A stretch of 64,000 bases of DNA from the NCBI GenBank assembly GCA_049115495.1, contig JAGDZV010000011.1, positions 434,001 through 498,000 of the forward strand. Direction: 5' to 3'. Below, piece after piece: positions 53,187 through 61,908 of this stretch (position 1 is the first letter of the stretch; every line of letters starts with the position of its first letter). Below the pieces are notes generated by a model. It searched no databases. It saw nothing but the letters and a program-made list of their open reading frames with translations, and was not told where the DNA came from. The translations under genes and the position numbers were made by a program. The DNA comes from JACPUW01 sp049115495. GTDB lineage: Bacteria > Bacteroidota > Bacteroidia > CAILMK01 > JACPUW01.

Positions 53187-54248
53187 ATGCCAAATCCACA
53201 ACGTATTTTTATTACTGGAGCAAATGGTTTTGCAGGTACCTATACCTGTTACCTTTTATTGAAAAAAGGTTATGATGTGGTGGCATTAAAGCGAGAAACT
53301 TCTGACTTAAGTACTTCAAAGAAGATTTTTAGTTATCTAAATCAAAAACACGGTAGTCAAATTGTCTTTGATAGTATTGGTTGGAGAGCAGGTGACGTGC
53401 TAGACCCAAACAGTTTGATAGATGCAAGCAAAGGCTGCGAAGCAATGGTTCATTTGGCAGCAAGTGTAAGTTTCCAGAAAAATGAAAGAGCTTTTATTTT
53501 AAAAAACAACATTGATGGAACTGCAAATGCTGTTGATGCATGTATTGAAAACGGAATTGAAAGGTTTATTCAGCTGAGCTCTGTGGCAGCATTGCCAAAT
53601 CCAGACAAGAAAAACGAGCTAGATGAAAACTTTTTGAATAGCACCTTTTACCAATTTGAAACTACCTATGGTGAAAGCAAATACCGTAGCGAGATGGAAA
53701 TTTGGCGCGGTTTGGGCGAAGGCTTAAAAGTAACTGCACTAAACCCGGGAATTATTATTGGGCCTTGGAAGTTTGCCGGAAGCTCAGTTGAGATGTTCAA
53801 AACGGTTTATAATGGCTTGCCTTTTTATTCGAGTGGTTACACTGGGTTTGTGGACGTGCAAGATGTGGCAGAAGCGGTTCTTTTAAGTTTTGAGAATGAA
53901 AAAAGCATTGGTGAGCGCTTTGTATTGGTGAGTGAAAACATGAGCTACCGCGATTTTCTTTTTGAAATAGCTGATGCTTTGGGCAAGAAAAGGCCGAGAA
54001 TTAGTGCTGGAAAAAATGCAAGTCAATTGGTGGCAGTACTTGCAGAAACATGGGCAGTGTTTACGGGTAAAAAAGCTTTTATAACCAGAGAAATGGCTCA
54101 AAGCGCCAATAGGAAAACACACTTTGTAAATGATAAGTCAAAAAACGTACTTGGGCTTGAGTATAAAAACTTTAATGAGTCAATTAAAGAAACTGCTGAG
54201 TTTTTGAAAGGGAATTTGGAGTTACTTTCTTTGCAAGAATCTGTTTGA
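53187..54248 (+). CDS. NAD-dependent epimerase/dehydratase family protein (extended SDR)
   Basis: 353 residues from ATG 53187 (MPNPQRIFITGANGFAGTYT); an ATG at 53160 would add nine residues. Rossmann motif GANGFAG, acidic ribose-side residue region VVALKRETSDL, and the catalytic YxxxK in YGESKYRSEME with Ser in IQLSSVAAL. Extended short-chain dehydrogenase acting on a nucleotide sugar, a flavonoid-like ketone or a sterol-like substrate; not resolved. Divergent from the arginase-fold gene. Confidence 0.87.
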   Translation: MPNPQRIFITGANGFAGTYTCYLLLKKGYDVVALKRETSDLSTSKKIFSYLNQKHGSQIVFDSIGWRAGDVLDPNSLIDASKGCEAMVHLAASVSFQKNERAFILKNNIDGTANAVDACIENGIERFIQLSSVAALPNPDKKNELDENFLNSTFYQFETTYGESKYRSEMEIWRGLGEGLKVTALNPGIIIGPWKFAGSSVEMFKTVYNGLPFYSSGYTGFVDVQDVAEAVLLSFENEKSIGERFVLVSENMSYRDFLFEIADALGKKRPRISAGKNASQLVAVLAETWAVFTGKKAFITREMAQSANRKTHFVNDKSKNVLGLEYKNFNESIKETAEFLKGNLELLSLQESV

Positions 54249-54326
54249 TGTGTATATTTCAAACACTGCTTTGATCATTTTTAGCCAAACTACGTGGTTT
54301 TGGGTAATTTAAAATCTTTGAACTGA

Positions 54327-55154
54327 TTACATCAATAACACCAAACTTATGGCAATTACTGCCATGCCAGCCAGCATGCCATAAATAGTATGGTGGTGTT
54401 TACCATATTTATGAGCAGCAGGTAGCAGTTGGTCAAGCGAAATAAAAACCATAATACCGCCAATTAAGGCGAAGATGATTCCGAAAGTAAGGTCATTGAA
54501 AATTTCCCTTAGTAAAAAGAACCCAAGTAGTGCGCCAATGGGTTCTGAGATTCCTGATAAAAAAGAGAAATAAAAAGCTTTTCGTTTACTACCTGTAGCG
54601 TAGTAAACCGGAATAGAAACCGCCATACCTTCAGGAATGTTATGTATGGCTATAGCAATGGCTATTGATACGCCAAGTGCTAAATCTTGGTAGGCAGCCG
54701 CAAAAGTGGCGAGCCCTTCAGGAAAATTATGGATACCAATTGCAAGAGCAGTTAAAACGCCAGTTTTATAAAGTGCGGCTTCTTTGCTTTTTCCTTTTAC
54801 TGATTTTTTATGATCAAGTTCATCGGTTGTATCAGTTTCGGCAAATTCATGTGGATTTTCATGATGTGGGATGAGTTTATCAATTAACGCAATTAGCGCC
54901 ATGCCCCCAAAAAAGGCGGCAACCGTGACCCATGTGCCATTTATATCGCCTAATTCGGCAGAAAGGTATTCTTGAGCTTTTGGAAAAATATCTACAAAAC
55001 TCACATAAATCATTACGCCTGCCGAGAAGCCCATGCTCACTGAAAGCCAGTTTTTGTCTGTTCGTTTAGCAAAAATGGCAATTACACTTCCAATACCAGT
55101 TGATAGCCCTGCAAGAAGAGAAAGGCTAAATGCCCACCAAAATCTTTCGTCCAT
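54327..55154 (-). CDS. zupT: ZIP-family zinc transporter
   Basis: 275 residues, eight helices. Metal-site helices IGIHNFPEGLATF and AIAIHNIPEGMAVSIPVY are the ZupT signatures. It takes up zinc (and likely iron or manganese) across the inner membrane. A His/Asp-rich loop (HHENPHEFAETDTTDELDHK) lies in the cytosolic part. Start ATG 55154. Confidence 0.94.
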   Translation of the reverse strand: MDERFWWAFSLSLLAGLSTGIGSVIAIFAKRTDKNWLSVSMGFSAGVMIYVSFVDIFPKAQEYLSAELGDINGTWVTVAAFFGGMALIALIDKLIPHHENPHEFAETDTTDELDHKKSVKGKSKEAALYKTGVLTALAIGIHNFPEGLATFAAAYQDLALGVSIAIAIAIHNIPEGMAVSIPVYYATGSKRKAFYFSFLSGISEPIGALLGFFLLREIFNDLTFGIIFALIGGIMVFISLDQLLPAAHKYGKHHHTIYGMLAGMAVIAISLVLLM

Positions 55155-55211
55155 TAAAGATTGTTTAAGCTACAAATGTAATAGGTGGGGCTAAGAAAAA
55201 TGTTAGACTAC

Positions 55212-56072
55212 TCAAACAGGGTCAACATGAATATTAACTGAAGCGTTAAACTTTTCTTGTATCGCATCTTCTAAAACATCAACTAGATCATGCACATCTT
55301 CTAGTGTCCAGTTGGCGGGTAGTCTTATATGAAAAACCATTTCACAGTGATTGCCGTAATCATGTACTTGCAAGTGGTGGGCATGTACATCTCTGTTTGC
55401 TTTTTCATTGCAAAGTTTCTGTATGGCCAAAAGCATTTGTTGGTCGTGACTTTTTCCAAGCAAAGCGCTTACCGATTCATCAATAATACCGTAGGCAACA
55501 TAGCCAATAAATAATGAGATCAAAACACCCATAATTCCGTCGATAAACCCAAAGTATGGGCTAATGAAAATTCCTACCAATACAATAATTGAAGATAACG
55601 CATCACTTCTGTGGTGCCAACCATCTGCTACCAATGCTCTTGAGCCCGCTTTTTTGCCAATGGATATTGATAACCTAGCAAGAATTTCTTTAACAAGAAT
55701 ACTGGCTGCTGTAACTCCAATAGCAATAGTACCGTAATTGGTATCGCCTTTCGATATTAATTTTTGAATGGCTTCAATTAAAAAATGAAAAGCAACAAAG
55801 CCCAACATAGCACCTACAAAAAGAGCCGCAATGGTTTCGGCCCTACCATGGCCAAAAGGGTGCTCATCATCAGCTGGTTTTTTGCTAACTCGGGCTCCGA
55901 TTAATACAATTACTGAAGAAAGACTATCACTTAAGGTGTGCCAGGCATCAGCTATTAAGGTAACAGATTGAGAAACAAAACCTGCCCACATTTTTAATAC
56001 AAAAAGCAACAAATTCACAATTATGGAAGCCCATGTATTGCGCTCAACGGCCTTTTTGTATTTAGTTCTCAC
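55212..56072 (-). CDS. Cation diffusion facilitator family exporter
   Basis: 286 residues, six helices. Metal-site helices LIADAWHTLSDSLSSVIVLI and ADGWHHRSDALSSIIVLVGI, then GHGRAETIAALFVGAML. The C-terminal cytosolic domain has HAHHLQVHDYGNHCEMVFHI. It exports divalent metal, probably zinc or iron, by proton antiport. Start GTG at 56072, overlapping the lpxD stop by one base (TAGTG). Confidence 0.92.
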   Translation of the reverse strand: MRTKYKKAVERNTWASIIVNLLLFVLKMWAGFVSQSVTLIADAWHTLSDSLSSVIVLIGARVSKKPADDEHPFGHGRAETIAALFVGAMLGFVAFHFLIEAIQKLISKGDTNYGTIAIGVTAASILVKEILARLSISIGKKAGSRALVADGWHHRSDALSSIIVLVGIFISPYFGFIDGIMGVLISLFIGYVAYGIIDESVSALLGKSHDQQMLLAIQKLCNEKANRDVHAHHLQVHDYGNHCEMVFHIRLPANWTLEDVHDLVDVLEDAIQEKFNASVNIHVDPV

Positions 56073-57010
56073 TATAAATTGTTATTGAAATACTCAGGCA
56101 ATTTTCTAAGCGCAGCCATCTCTTTTTGAATGGTTTTAATCTCTCTTGCTGGCGAGCCAAAATAGGCTTTGCCACCAACAAGGCTTTTGCTAACCCCACT
56201 TTGGGCACTAATCACGGCGCCTTTTCCAATTCGAATTGATTTTGTAATACCCACTTGGCCCCAGCATATTACATCATCTTCAACTATGGTTTTACCGCCA
56301 ATGCCACATTGAGCTGCAAACAAGCAGTTTTTTCCAATTACAACTCCGTGTGCCACATGCACTTGGTTGTCTAGCTTTGTTCCTTCGCCAATGCGTGTTA
56401 TTCCACTCACACCTTTATCAATGGTACAGCATGATCCTATTTCAACATCATCATCGATATGCACCGATCCGCACGAATGCCATTTGGTGTATTTGCCATC
56501 TTTTTTTGCATAATAATAAGCCTGCCCACCTATTACAGAACCAGAATGCACTATAACATTATCGCCAATTTGCACATTATCGTAAATGGTTACATTAGGA
56601 TATATAATTGTGTTTTTTCCTATAGTAACATTATTACCAATAACCACATTTGGGTGAATAATCGCACTTTTTTGAATTGAAGCCTCATCAGAGATTTCAT
56701 TTTCAAGGTCAAAAGCATTTTCAACTTTGTAAAAGTGCTCAACAATTAGGTTGTAAGCTTCGAAAGGACTAGAATGAAATACAAGCACTTTTCCTTCGGG
56801 GCACTCAACCTTTTTATTGATTAAAATAAAGGTAGCCTTGCTGTTTAGAACTTTGTTATAATACTTTTCAGCATCAACAAAAGTTAAGTCACCTTCAGCT
56901 ACTTTATGAATTTCATTTATACCACTTACTAAGGCTTGCTCATCTCCAAAAACTTGGGCATCAACCATCTCGGCCAATTCTCTAATTGTAATTTTATTTT
57001 GTAGTATCAT
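56072..57010 (-). CDS. lpxD: UDP-3-O-acylglucosamine N-acyltransferase-like protein
   Basis: 312 residues, slightly shorter than typical LpxD. N-terminal uridine-binding region (about 1-100), then a left-handed beta-helix of hexapeptide repeats: AIIHPNVVIGNNVTIGKNTI, and so on. Catalytic-like His in NQVHVAHGVVIGKN (the HVAHG block is the LpxD signature). It adds the second acyl chain in lipid A synthesis. Bacteroidota may carry several hexapeptide LpxD paralogues, so this could be one of them. It is 8 nt behind the channel gene and directly before the CDF gene. Confidence 0.85.
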   Translation of the reverse strand: MILQNKITIRELAEMVDAQVFGDEQALVSGINEIHKVAEGDLTFVDAEKYYNKVLNSKATFILINKKVECPEGKVLVFHSSPFEAYNLIVEHFYKVENAFDLENEISDEASIQKSAIIHPNVVIGNNVTIGKNTIIYPNVTIYDNVQIGDNVIVHSGSVIGGQAYYYAKKDGKYTKWHSCGSVHIDDDVEIGSCCTIDKGVSGITRIGEGTKLDNQVHVAHGVVIGKNCLFAAQCGIGGKTIVEDDVICWGQVGITKSIRIGKGAVISAQSGVSKSLVGGKAYFGSPAREIKTIQKEMAALRKLPEYFNNNL

Positions 57011-57018
57011 TCCATTCT

Positions 57019-58080
57019 TTATTCAAAGTCGCCAAAGTAGTTATAAAGTTCATCTTGCCATTGCTCTGATTCAATGTATTCTAAAATGGTTCTATTAAGT
57101 ACTTCATCATCTTTAAATTTTTCAGAAATGGCAAATGCATAAAAAAACTCATTTAGCTTGTGCGGTAGCATTCTAAGCTTGTTCTTTTTATTGCTGTTCA
57201 TATAGTATTTAATTAAAGGATAGTCACTGAGCAACGCATCTATCTCTTTATTTTCTAGCTGTTTTACCAGTTCTTCAAAACTGTTTGCGGTGTGGTAGTC
57301 AATTCTATGCTCGCTTAAATAAGTTTCAGAGATTGTTCCTTTTACTACACCAACGCTTATATTTTTTAGATCAGAAGGGGAGTTGATGTTATCGCCAATC
57401 TGAGAAACGGTTAAGGCGCTTGCAATTGATGCCGTGAAATATGAAATCATTATTAAAGAGCCAAACATCCAAACAAGGCCCACCAATTTTCCAATATAGG
57501 TTTTTGGCGATTTATCGCCATAACCTACTGTGGTCATTGTAACGGCGCTCCACCAAAAGCCAGAAAAGAGTCCTTTTATACCACCTTCAAACTCTTCAGG
57601 GTTTTTTCTTTTTTCTGCCAACCATATAATAAAGCCAACGAAAAATAGAACTAAACTTAATAAAGCTACTGCTTGAAAAAATGATTCTGAGAAAACATTG
57701 TAAATCACTTTTAACGCTGTGCCGCTTCTTTTATTGAACATAATCCCTAAACCTGAAGGATAAAACGAACGGCTAAAATCGAAAAATGCTTCTCTTTCGG
57801 CACTTACAGTAATGGCACCCAAGGCGGCGTCAATTTCGCCTATTTGAAGCCCTTCTGTGAGCTCATCCATGTTCATTTCTTTAAATACGAATTGAACACT
57901 ATCTCTGGCTGCATATTTTTCCCAAATAGTAACAGCTAACCCTTCCCAATTATCGCCATTTTTAATAGTAAAAGGGGGGGCTTGTTTTATGCCTACCGTA
58001 AGTGTATCGGCATAAACCTGAGAAAATGAAAACAAGAAAAAGGCTACTGTAAAAAACTTTAAAACGGAAGAATTCTTCAT
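57019..58080 (-). CDS. Bacterial glutamate-receptor-like ion channel
   Basis: About 353 residues from the ATG at 58080 (MKNSSVLKFFTVAFFLFSFS, signal peptide ending VYADT); the frame is open to 58179. A periplasmic solute-binding lobe (TLTVGIKQAPPFTIKNGDNW) is split by a channel insert: helix, pore loop with TMTTVGYGDKSP, helix (LVGLVWMFGSLIMISYFTAS). The second lobe then follows (NISVGVVKGTISETYLSEHR and the ELNEFFYAFAIS end). The TVGYG filter predicts potassium selectivity, as in cyanobacterial GluR0. Ligand unknown, probably an amino acid. Adjacent to lpxD by 8 nt. Confidence 0.9.
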   Translation of the reverse strand: MKNSSVLKFFTVAFFLFSFSQVYADTLTVGIKQAPPFTIKNGDNWEGLAVTIWEKYAARDSVQFVFKEMNMDELTEGLQIGEIDAALGAITVSAEREAFFDFSRSFYPSGLGIMFNKRSGTALKVIYNVFSESFFQAVALLSLVLFFVGFIIWLAEKRKNPEEFEGGIKGLFSGFWWSAVTMTTVGYGDKSPKTYIGKLVGLVWMFGSLIMISYFTASIASALTVSQIGDNINSPSDLKNISVGVVKGTISETYLSEHRIDYHTANSFEELVKQLENKEIDALLSDYPLIKYYMNSNKKNKLRMLPHKLNEFFYAFAISEKFKDDEVLNRTILEYIESEQWQDELYNYFGDFE

Positions 58081-58163
58081 AGAAAATCGAAAATACAATA
58101 ATGCCAATCCTTTTTTAAAACTAAAACCAGTTTGCAGTGTTGCTCTTACTTTAACAGATGTAA

Positions 58164-58171
58164 TACATTTG
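58164..58171 (+). promoter_or_regulatory. -7 promoter box of the pdhB gene
   Basis: TACATTTG, exact TAnnTTTG, ends 23 nt before the ATG at 58195. It lies inside the longer frame that starts at 58132, so it supports 58195 as the start. Confidence 0.45.
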
Positions 58172-58194
58172 CCGCTCAAATTTTTAGAAAGACT

Positions 58195-59181
58195 ATGTCA
58201 GAACGCGTAATTGCCTTTAGAGACGCCATTAAGGAAGCCATGGATGAAGAATTGGCTCGCGACGAAAGAGTTTACTTAATGGGTGAAGAAGTTGCCGAGT
58301 ACAATGGTGCTTATAAAGCTTCAAGAGGCCTTTTAGATAAATACGGTCCAAAAAGAATCATTGATACACCAATTGCTGAGCTCGGATTTGCCGGTGTAGC
58401 TGTTGGGTCGGCAATGAATGGTTTAAGACCAATAGTTGAATTTATGACCTGGAACTTTGCCCTTTTGGCCATTGACCAAGTAGTAAACGAAGCGGCTAAA
58501 ATGCTTTCAATGTCTGGCGGTCAGCTTTCTTGCCCTATGGTTTTCCGTGGGCCAAGTGGATCTGCTGGTCAATTAGGAGCTACGCACTCTCAAACTTTTG
58601 AGAGTTGGTATGCCAATGTACCAGGTCTAAAAGTTATTTCTCCTTCAAACCCATATGATGCAAAGGCATTATTAAAAGCTGCCATTAGAGACGACGATCC
58701 TATTGTTTTTATGGAAAGTGAGCAGATGTATGGCGACAAAGGGGTGGTGCCCGAAGGTGAAATTATTTTGCCAATTGGAAAAGCCAACGTAGTAAGAGAA
58801 GGTAGCGACGTAACACTTGTATCATTTAATAAAATGATGAAAGTGGCAAATGAAGCTGCTGAAGAACTGGCCAAAGAAGGAATTAGCGCTGAGGTAATTG
58901 ACCTAAGAACAATTAGGCCATTGGATTATCCTACAATAGTTGAGTCAGTAAAAAAGACAAATAGATTAGTAGTAATTGACGAGTCTTGGCCTTATGGTGG
59001 TATTTCAAGCGAAATAGCTTTCCAAATTCAAAAGAATGCGTTTGACTATTTAGATGCTCCGGTTAAGCGGGTAAATGGTGCTGATGTGCCAATGCCTTAT
59101 GCTCCTAACCTAATTGAAGAGTATTTGCCAAATGCTAAAAAAGTAATTGACGCAGTTAAGTCTGCTATGTATATCGCTTAA
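58195..59181 (+). CDS. pdhB: Pyruvate dehydrogenase E1 component, beta subunit
   Basis: 328 residues from ATG 58195. Transketolase-like fold with VYLMGEEVAEYNGAYKASRG, DTPIAELGFAGVAVGSAMNG, MVFRGPSGSAGQLGATHSQT and VIDLRTIRPLDYPTIVESVK. It forms the E1 heterotetramer with the alpha subunit, which is not in the window, and decarboxylates pyruvate using thiamine diphosphate. Followed by a strong terminator. Confidence 0.96.
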   Translation: MSERVIAFRDAIKEAMDEELARDERVYLMGEEVAEYNGAYKASRGLLDKYGPKRIIDTPIAELGFAGVAVGSAMNGLRPIVEFMTWNFALLAIDQVVNEAAKMLSMSGGQLSCPMVFRGPSGSAGQLGATHSQTFESWYANVPGLKVISPSNPYDAKALLKAAIRDDDPIVFMESEQMYGDKGVVPEGEIILPIGKANVVREGSDVTLVSFNKMMKVANEAAEELAKEGISAEVIDLRTIRPLDYPTIVESVKKTNRLVVIDESWPYGGISSEIAFQIQKNAFDYLDAPVKRVNGADVPMPYAPNLIEEYLPNAKKVIDAVKSAMYIA

Positions 59182-59200
59182 TTCATGAACTTGAATTTTA

Positions 59201-59249
59201 AAAAATGCCGATTTGATTGTACTATCATTAAATCGGCATTTTTGTTTTA
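59201..59249 (+). terminator. Rho-independent terminator after pdhB
   Basis: 14-bp perfect stem: AAAAATGCCGATTT (59201-59214) with AAATCGGCATTTTT (59230-59243), loop 15 nt, then TGTTTT. It begins 19 nt after the pdhB stop and ends just before the menA ATG. It separates pdhB from the menaquinone genes. Confidence 0.88.
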
Positions 59250-60152
59250 ATGGCAAGGTTAAAACTTTGGATTGAAGCTGCTAGACCCAGAACGCTTCCA
59301 TTGGCCTTGGCTGGTTTAATAATGGGTAATTTGTTGGCATATAACTATGAAACCTTTTCATGGCCAATATTTAATTTTTCAATTTTAACGGCAGCCCTAT
59401 TACAGATCTTGTCAAACTATGCCAATGATTATGGCGATTTTAAAAATGGCGCTGATAATGAAAATAGAATAGGACCTAAACGAGCAGTGCAATCTGGTGG
59501 CATTACTGAGAAGCAAATGTTTAAAGCTATTTTATTTTTCGCATCATTATCTCTAATCTCAGGAGTATGGTTGCTCTACTTGGCATCGGAAACCGTAAAT
59601 GTACTTTGGCTACTAGTTATGTTGCTTTTTGGTTTGGCTTCAATTGGCGCAGCATATAAATACACCGCATCTAAAAATCCGTACGGTTATAAAGGAATGG
59701 GAGATATTGCCGTATTCCTATTTTTTGGCCTTTTGGCAGTATTAGGTTCATTTTTTTTGCAAACCAATGCATTTAGCCCCATTGTGCTTTTGCCGGCCTG
59801 TGCCTTTGGTTTATTAAGTACTGCGGTATTAAATCTTAATAATATGCGCGATATTGAGAATGATGCCAACTCTGGCAAAATCACCATTGCCGTAAGGTTA
59901 GGCATTAAAAATGCCAAGAATTACCATTATACTTTAATTTCAATAGCTACCATTTCATTTTTAATATTTTGCTTTACGGAATACGCTATGTGGTATCAAT
60001 TTTTATTTTTGATACCGCTATTACTTCTGTATGTGCATTTTACCAAAGTGAAAAAACGATCGACATACGCAGAATTTGATCCCCTTCTTAAAGAATTAGC
60101 CTTAAGCAGTGCACTAATTGCAATCTGCATTTCAATAGCATATATCTTATAA
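59250..60152 (+). CDS. menA: 1,4-dihydroxy-2-naphthoate polyprenyltransferase
   Basis: 300 residues, UbiA-type with about eight helices. First Asp-rich motif NDYGDFKNGADNENRIGPKR (NDYGDxxxG), second block LNLNNMRDIENDANSGKITI. N-terminal WIEAARPRTLPLALAG is a MenA signature. It prenylates 1,4-dihydroxy-2-naphthoate in menaquinone synthesis. Followed 34 nt later by menC. Confidence 0.94.
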   Translation: MARLKLWIEAARPRTLPLALAGLIMGNLLAYNYETFSWPIFNFSILTAALLQILSNYANDYGDFKNGADNENRIGPKRAVQSGGITEKQMFKAILFFASLSLISGVWLLYLASETVNVLWLLVMLLFGLASIGAAYKYTASKNPYGYKGMGDIAVFLFFGLLAVLGSFFLQTNAFSPIVLLPACAFGLLSTAVLNLNNMRDIENDANSGKITIAVRLGIKNAKNYHYTLISIATISFLIFCFTEYAMWYQFLFLIPLLLLYVHFTKVKKRSTYAEFDPLLKELALSSALIAICISIAYIL

Positions 60153-60186
60153 ACTTAATCTATCAAAGCAACACCTTTTTTTTAAA

Positions 60187-61254
60187 ATGGAAAATCTTAC
60201 TGCTGAATTTGTAAAGCACAACCTTGTATTTAAAAAGCCCGCAACAACTTCAAGAAACACCTTAACAGAAAAAGATACTTACTACATTGTATTAAGAGAT
60301 GGAGCAGGTTCTGACACCTTTGGCATTGGTGAGTGCAGTTTTATAAAGGGATTGAGTATTGACAGTAGCTACGAATATGAAGCTCAACTGGCTCTGCTGT
60401 GTACTAAAATAAACGAGAGCGGCAGTGCAGATGTAGACTTTGATTTTGATGCTTTTCCGAGCATTGAGTTTGGTTTAGAAATGGCCATAATGGACCTTGA
60501 GAATGGTGGTGAAAGGTGTTATTTTGAGGAGAATGATTTTTTTAATGGCGAAAGAGATATAGCCATTAATGGCCTAGTGTGGATGGGGTCGGCTACCGAC
60601 ATGAGCAACCAAATTGAAGCTTTACTTAATAAAGACTTTAAGGCCATTAAGCTTAAGATAGGAGCTATTGATTTTAAAGAAGAAGTGGCCTTGATTAAGT
60701 TTATAAGAAATAAATACACATCATCAGAAGTAGAAATAAGGCTCGATGCCAATGGCGCCTTTTCAGTTGATGAAGCTTTGGATAAGCTAAAGATTCTTGC
60801 AGAGTACGATATTCATTCAATTGAACAACCAATTGCTGCCGGACAATGGGATGCCATGGCAGAGCTTGTTAAGAATTCGCCAATTGATATTGCTTTAGAC
60901 GAGGAGTTGATTGGAGTTTCGTTGCCCGAAGAGAAAGAAAAGCTGCTAAAAACTATAAGGCCGCAGTATATAATTTTAAAGCCTTCGCTTGTAGGTGGTT
61001 TTGGCCTAAGCGAAGAGTGGATGGAAATAGCAGATGGATTACACATTAGCTATTGGGTAACATCAGCCTTAGAAAGTAATATTGGCTTAAATGCCATTGC
61101 TCAATGGGTAAGTGATCTTGACCTTACCAGGCCTCAAGGTTTAGGAACCGGAAGCCTTTATTTAAATAATGTAAATAGCCCATTGGTAATAGATAATGGT
61201 TTTCTGAAATATGATTTGGATAGAGATTGGAGTCTTGATGCTTTAGAACTATAA
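60187..61254 (+). CDS. menC: o-succinylbenzoate synthase
   Basis: 355 residues, enolase superfamily. Acid/base Lys in KAIKLKIGAID, metal-site Asp in IRLDANGAFS, Glu in HSIEQPIAAG and Asp in IALDEELIG, then the second Lys in ILKPSLVGGF. It dehydrates SHCHC to o-succinylbenzoate in menaquinone synthesis. The neighbour menA supports MenC over other enolase-family enzymes. Confidence 0.9.
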   Translation: MENLTAEFVKHNLVFKKPATTSRNTLTEKDTYYIVLRDGAGSDTFGIGECSFIKGLSIDSSYEYEAQLALLCTKINESGSADVDFDFDAFPSIEFGLEMAIMDLENGGERCYFEENDFFNGERDIAINGLVWMGSATDMSNQIEALLNKDFKAIKLKIGAIDFKEEVALIKFIRNKYTSSEVEIRLDANGAFSVDEALDKLKILAEYDIHSIEQPIAAGQWDAMAELVKNSPIDIALDEELIGVSLPEEKEKLLKTIRPQYIILKPSLVGGFGLSEEWMEIADGLHISYWVTSALESNIGLNAIAQWVSDLDLTRPQGLGTGSLYLNNVNSPLVIDNGFLKYDLDRDWSLDALEL

Positions 61255-61335
61255 AGGCTCTAATACCAACAATTTAAACTATTAATATTCCTTTTTGCTA
61301 ATTTTTTGTTTAATTGTAAACGAAAAACGCATTGA

Positions 61336-61620
61336 ATGGAAGCAGTACAATTAATAGAAAAAGAAGATGTAGATAACCTTAAATTTCCGTCACACGAAGT
61401 TTTAGAAGGTGCGAGTCTAATAACAGAAAGAAAGAAAAAATTAGATAAAGCGCTATCGCTGGGCAATTTGAACAAGGTAAAAGTAAAAATTACTTTTACT
61501 GATAGTGAATCTACTAAAATGGTTAATACCACTATTTGGGCCATTACGGAGAAAAATATAGTGCTAAAAGCTGGGCGGCTAATCCCAATAAATAGAATTG
61601 AGAGTTTAGAGTTCGTTTAG
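61336..61620 (+). CDS. Small conserved-looking protein, function unknown
   Basis: 94 residues, no signal peptide or membrane segment. A helical N-terminus rich in Lys and Glu, then a small beta domain (VKVKITFTDSESTKMVNTTI ... NIVLKAGRLIPINRIESLEF) that resembles an RNA-binding or Sm-like strand pattern, but I cannot name a family. ATG at 61336, 82 nt after menC. It may be co-transcribed with the small membrane gene behind it. Confidence 0.7.
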   Translation: MEAVQLIEKEDVDNLKFPSHEVLEGASLITERKKKLDKALSLGNLNKVKVKITFTDSESTKMVNTTIWAITEKNIVLKAGRLIPINRIESLEFV

Positions 61621-61735
61621 ATTTATGCTTTACTTATAATTAGGCCAATTTCGCTCAAAATAATGGGGACTTTACAAAATGCCGATAGTGCTAAAAAGAC
61701 CCATTTTTACTTTTGTTGCAAACGGCAAGTAAAAC

Positions 61736-61858
61736 ATGGAATCTGAGTCAAAAACTCAAACGACATTTAACAAAAGTGAAAAGCTAATTGAAGAAGTTAT
61801 TATCTGGGCTTCAGTTGGTATTGGGGTTGTTGCCTTACTTTTAGGTTTGGTTTTTTAA
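61736..61858 (+). CDS. 40-residue single-helix membrane peptide
   Basis: ATG at 61736, stop TAA ending at 61858, 40 residues. The N-terminus is polar (MESESKTQTTFNKSEKLIEE) and the second half is one hydrophobic helix (VIIWASVGIGVVALLLGLVF) ending directly at the stop. Charge and hydrophobic pattern fit a small membrane protein, but it is short enough to be chance. It lies in the gap between the 94-residue gene and the desaturase gene. Confidence 0.5.
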   Translation: MESESKTQTTFNKSEKLIEEVIIWASVGIGVVALLLGLVF

Positions 61859-61908
61859 CTGACCTTTCTTTTTATTAAACCTTAATAATTTTATTATGTT
61901 TCAGGCTT

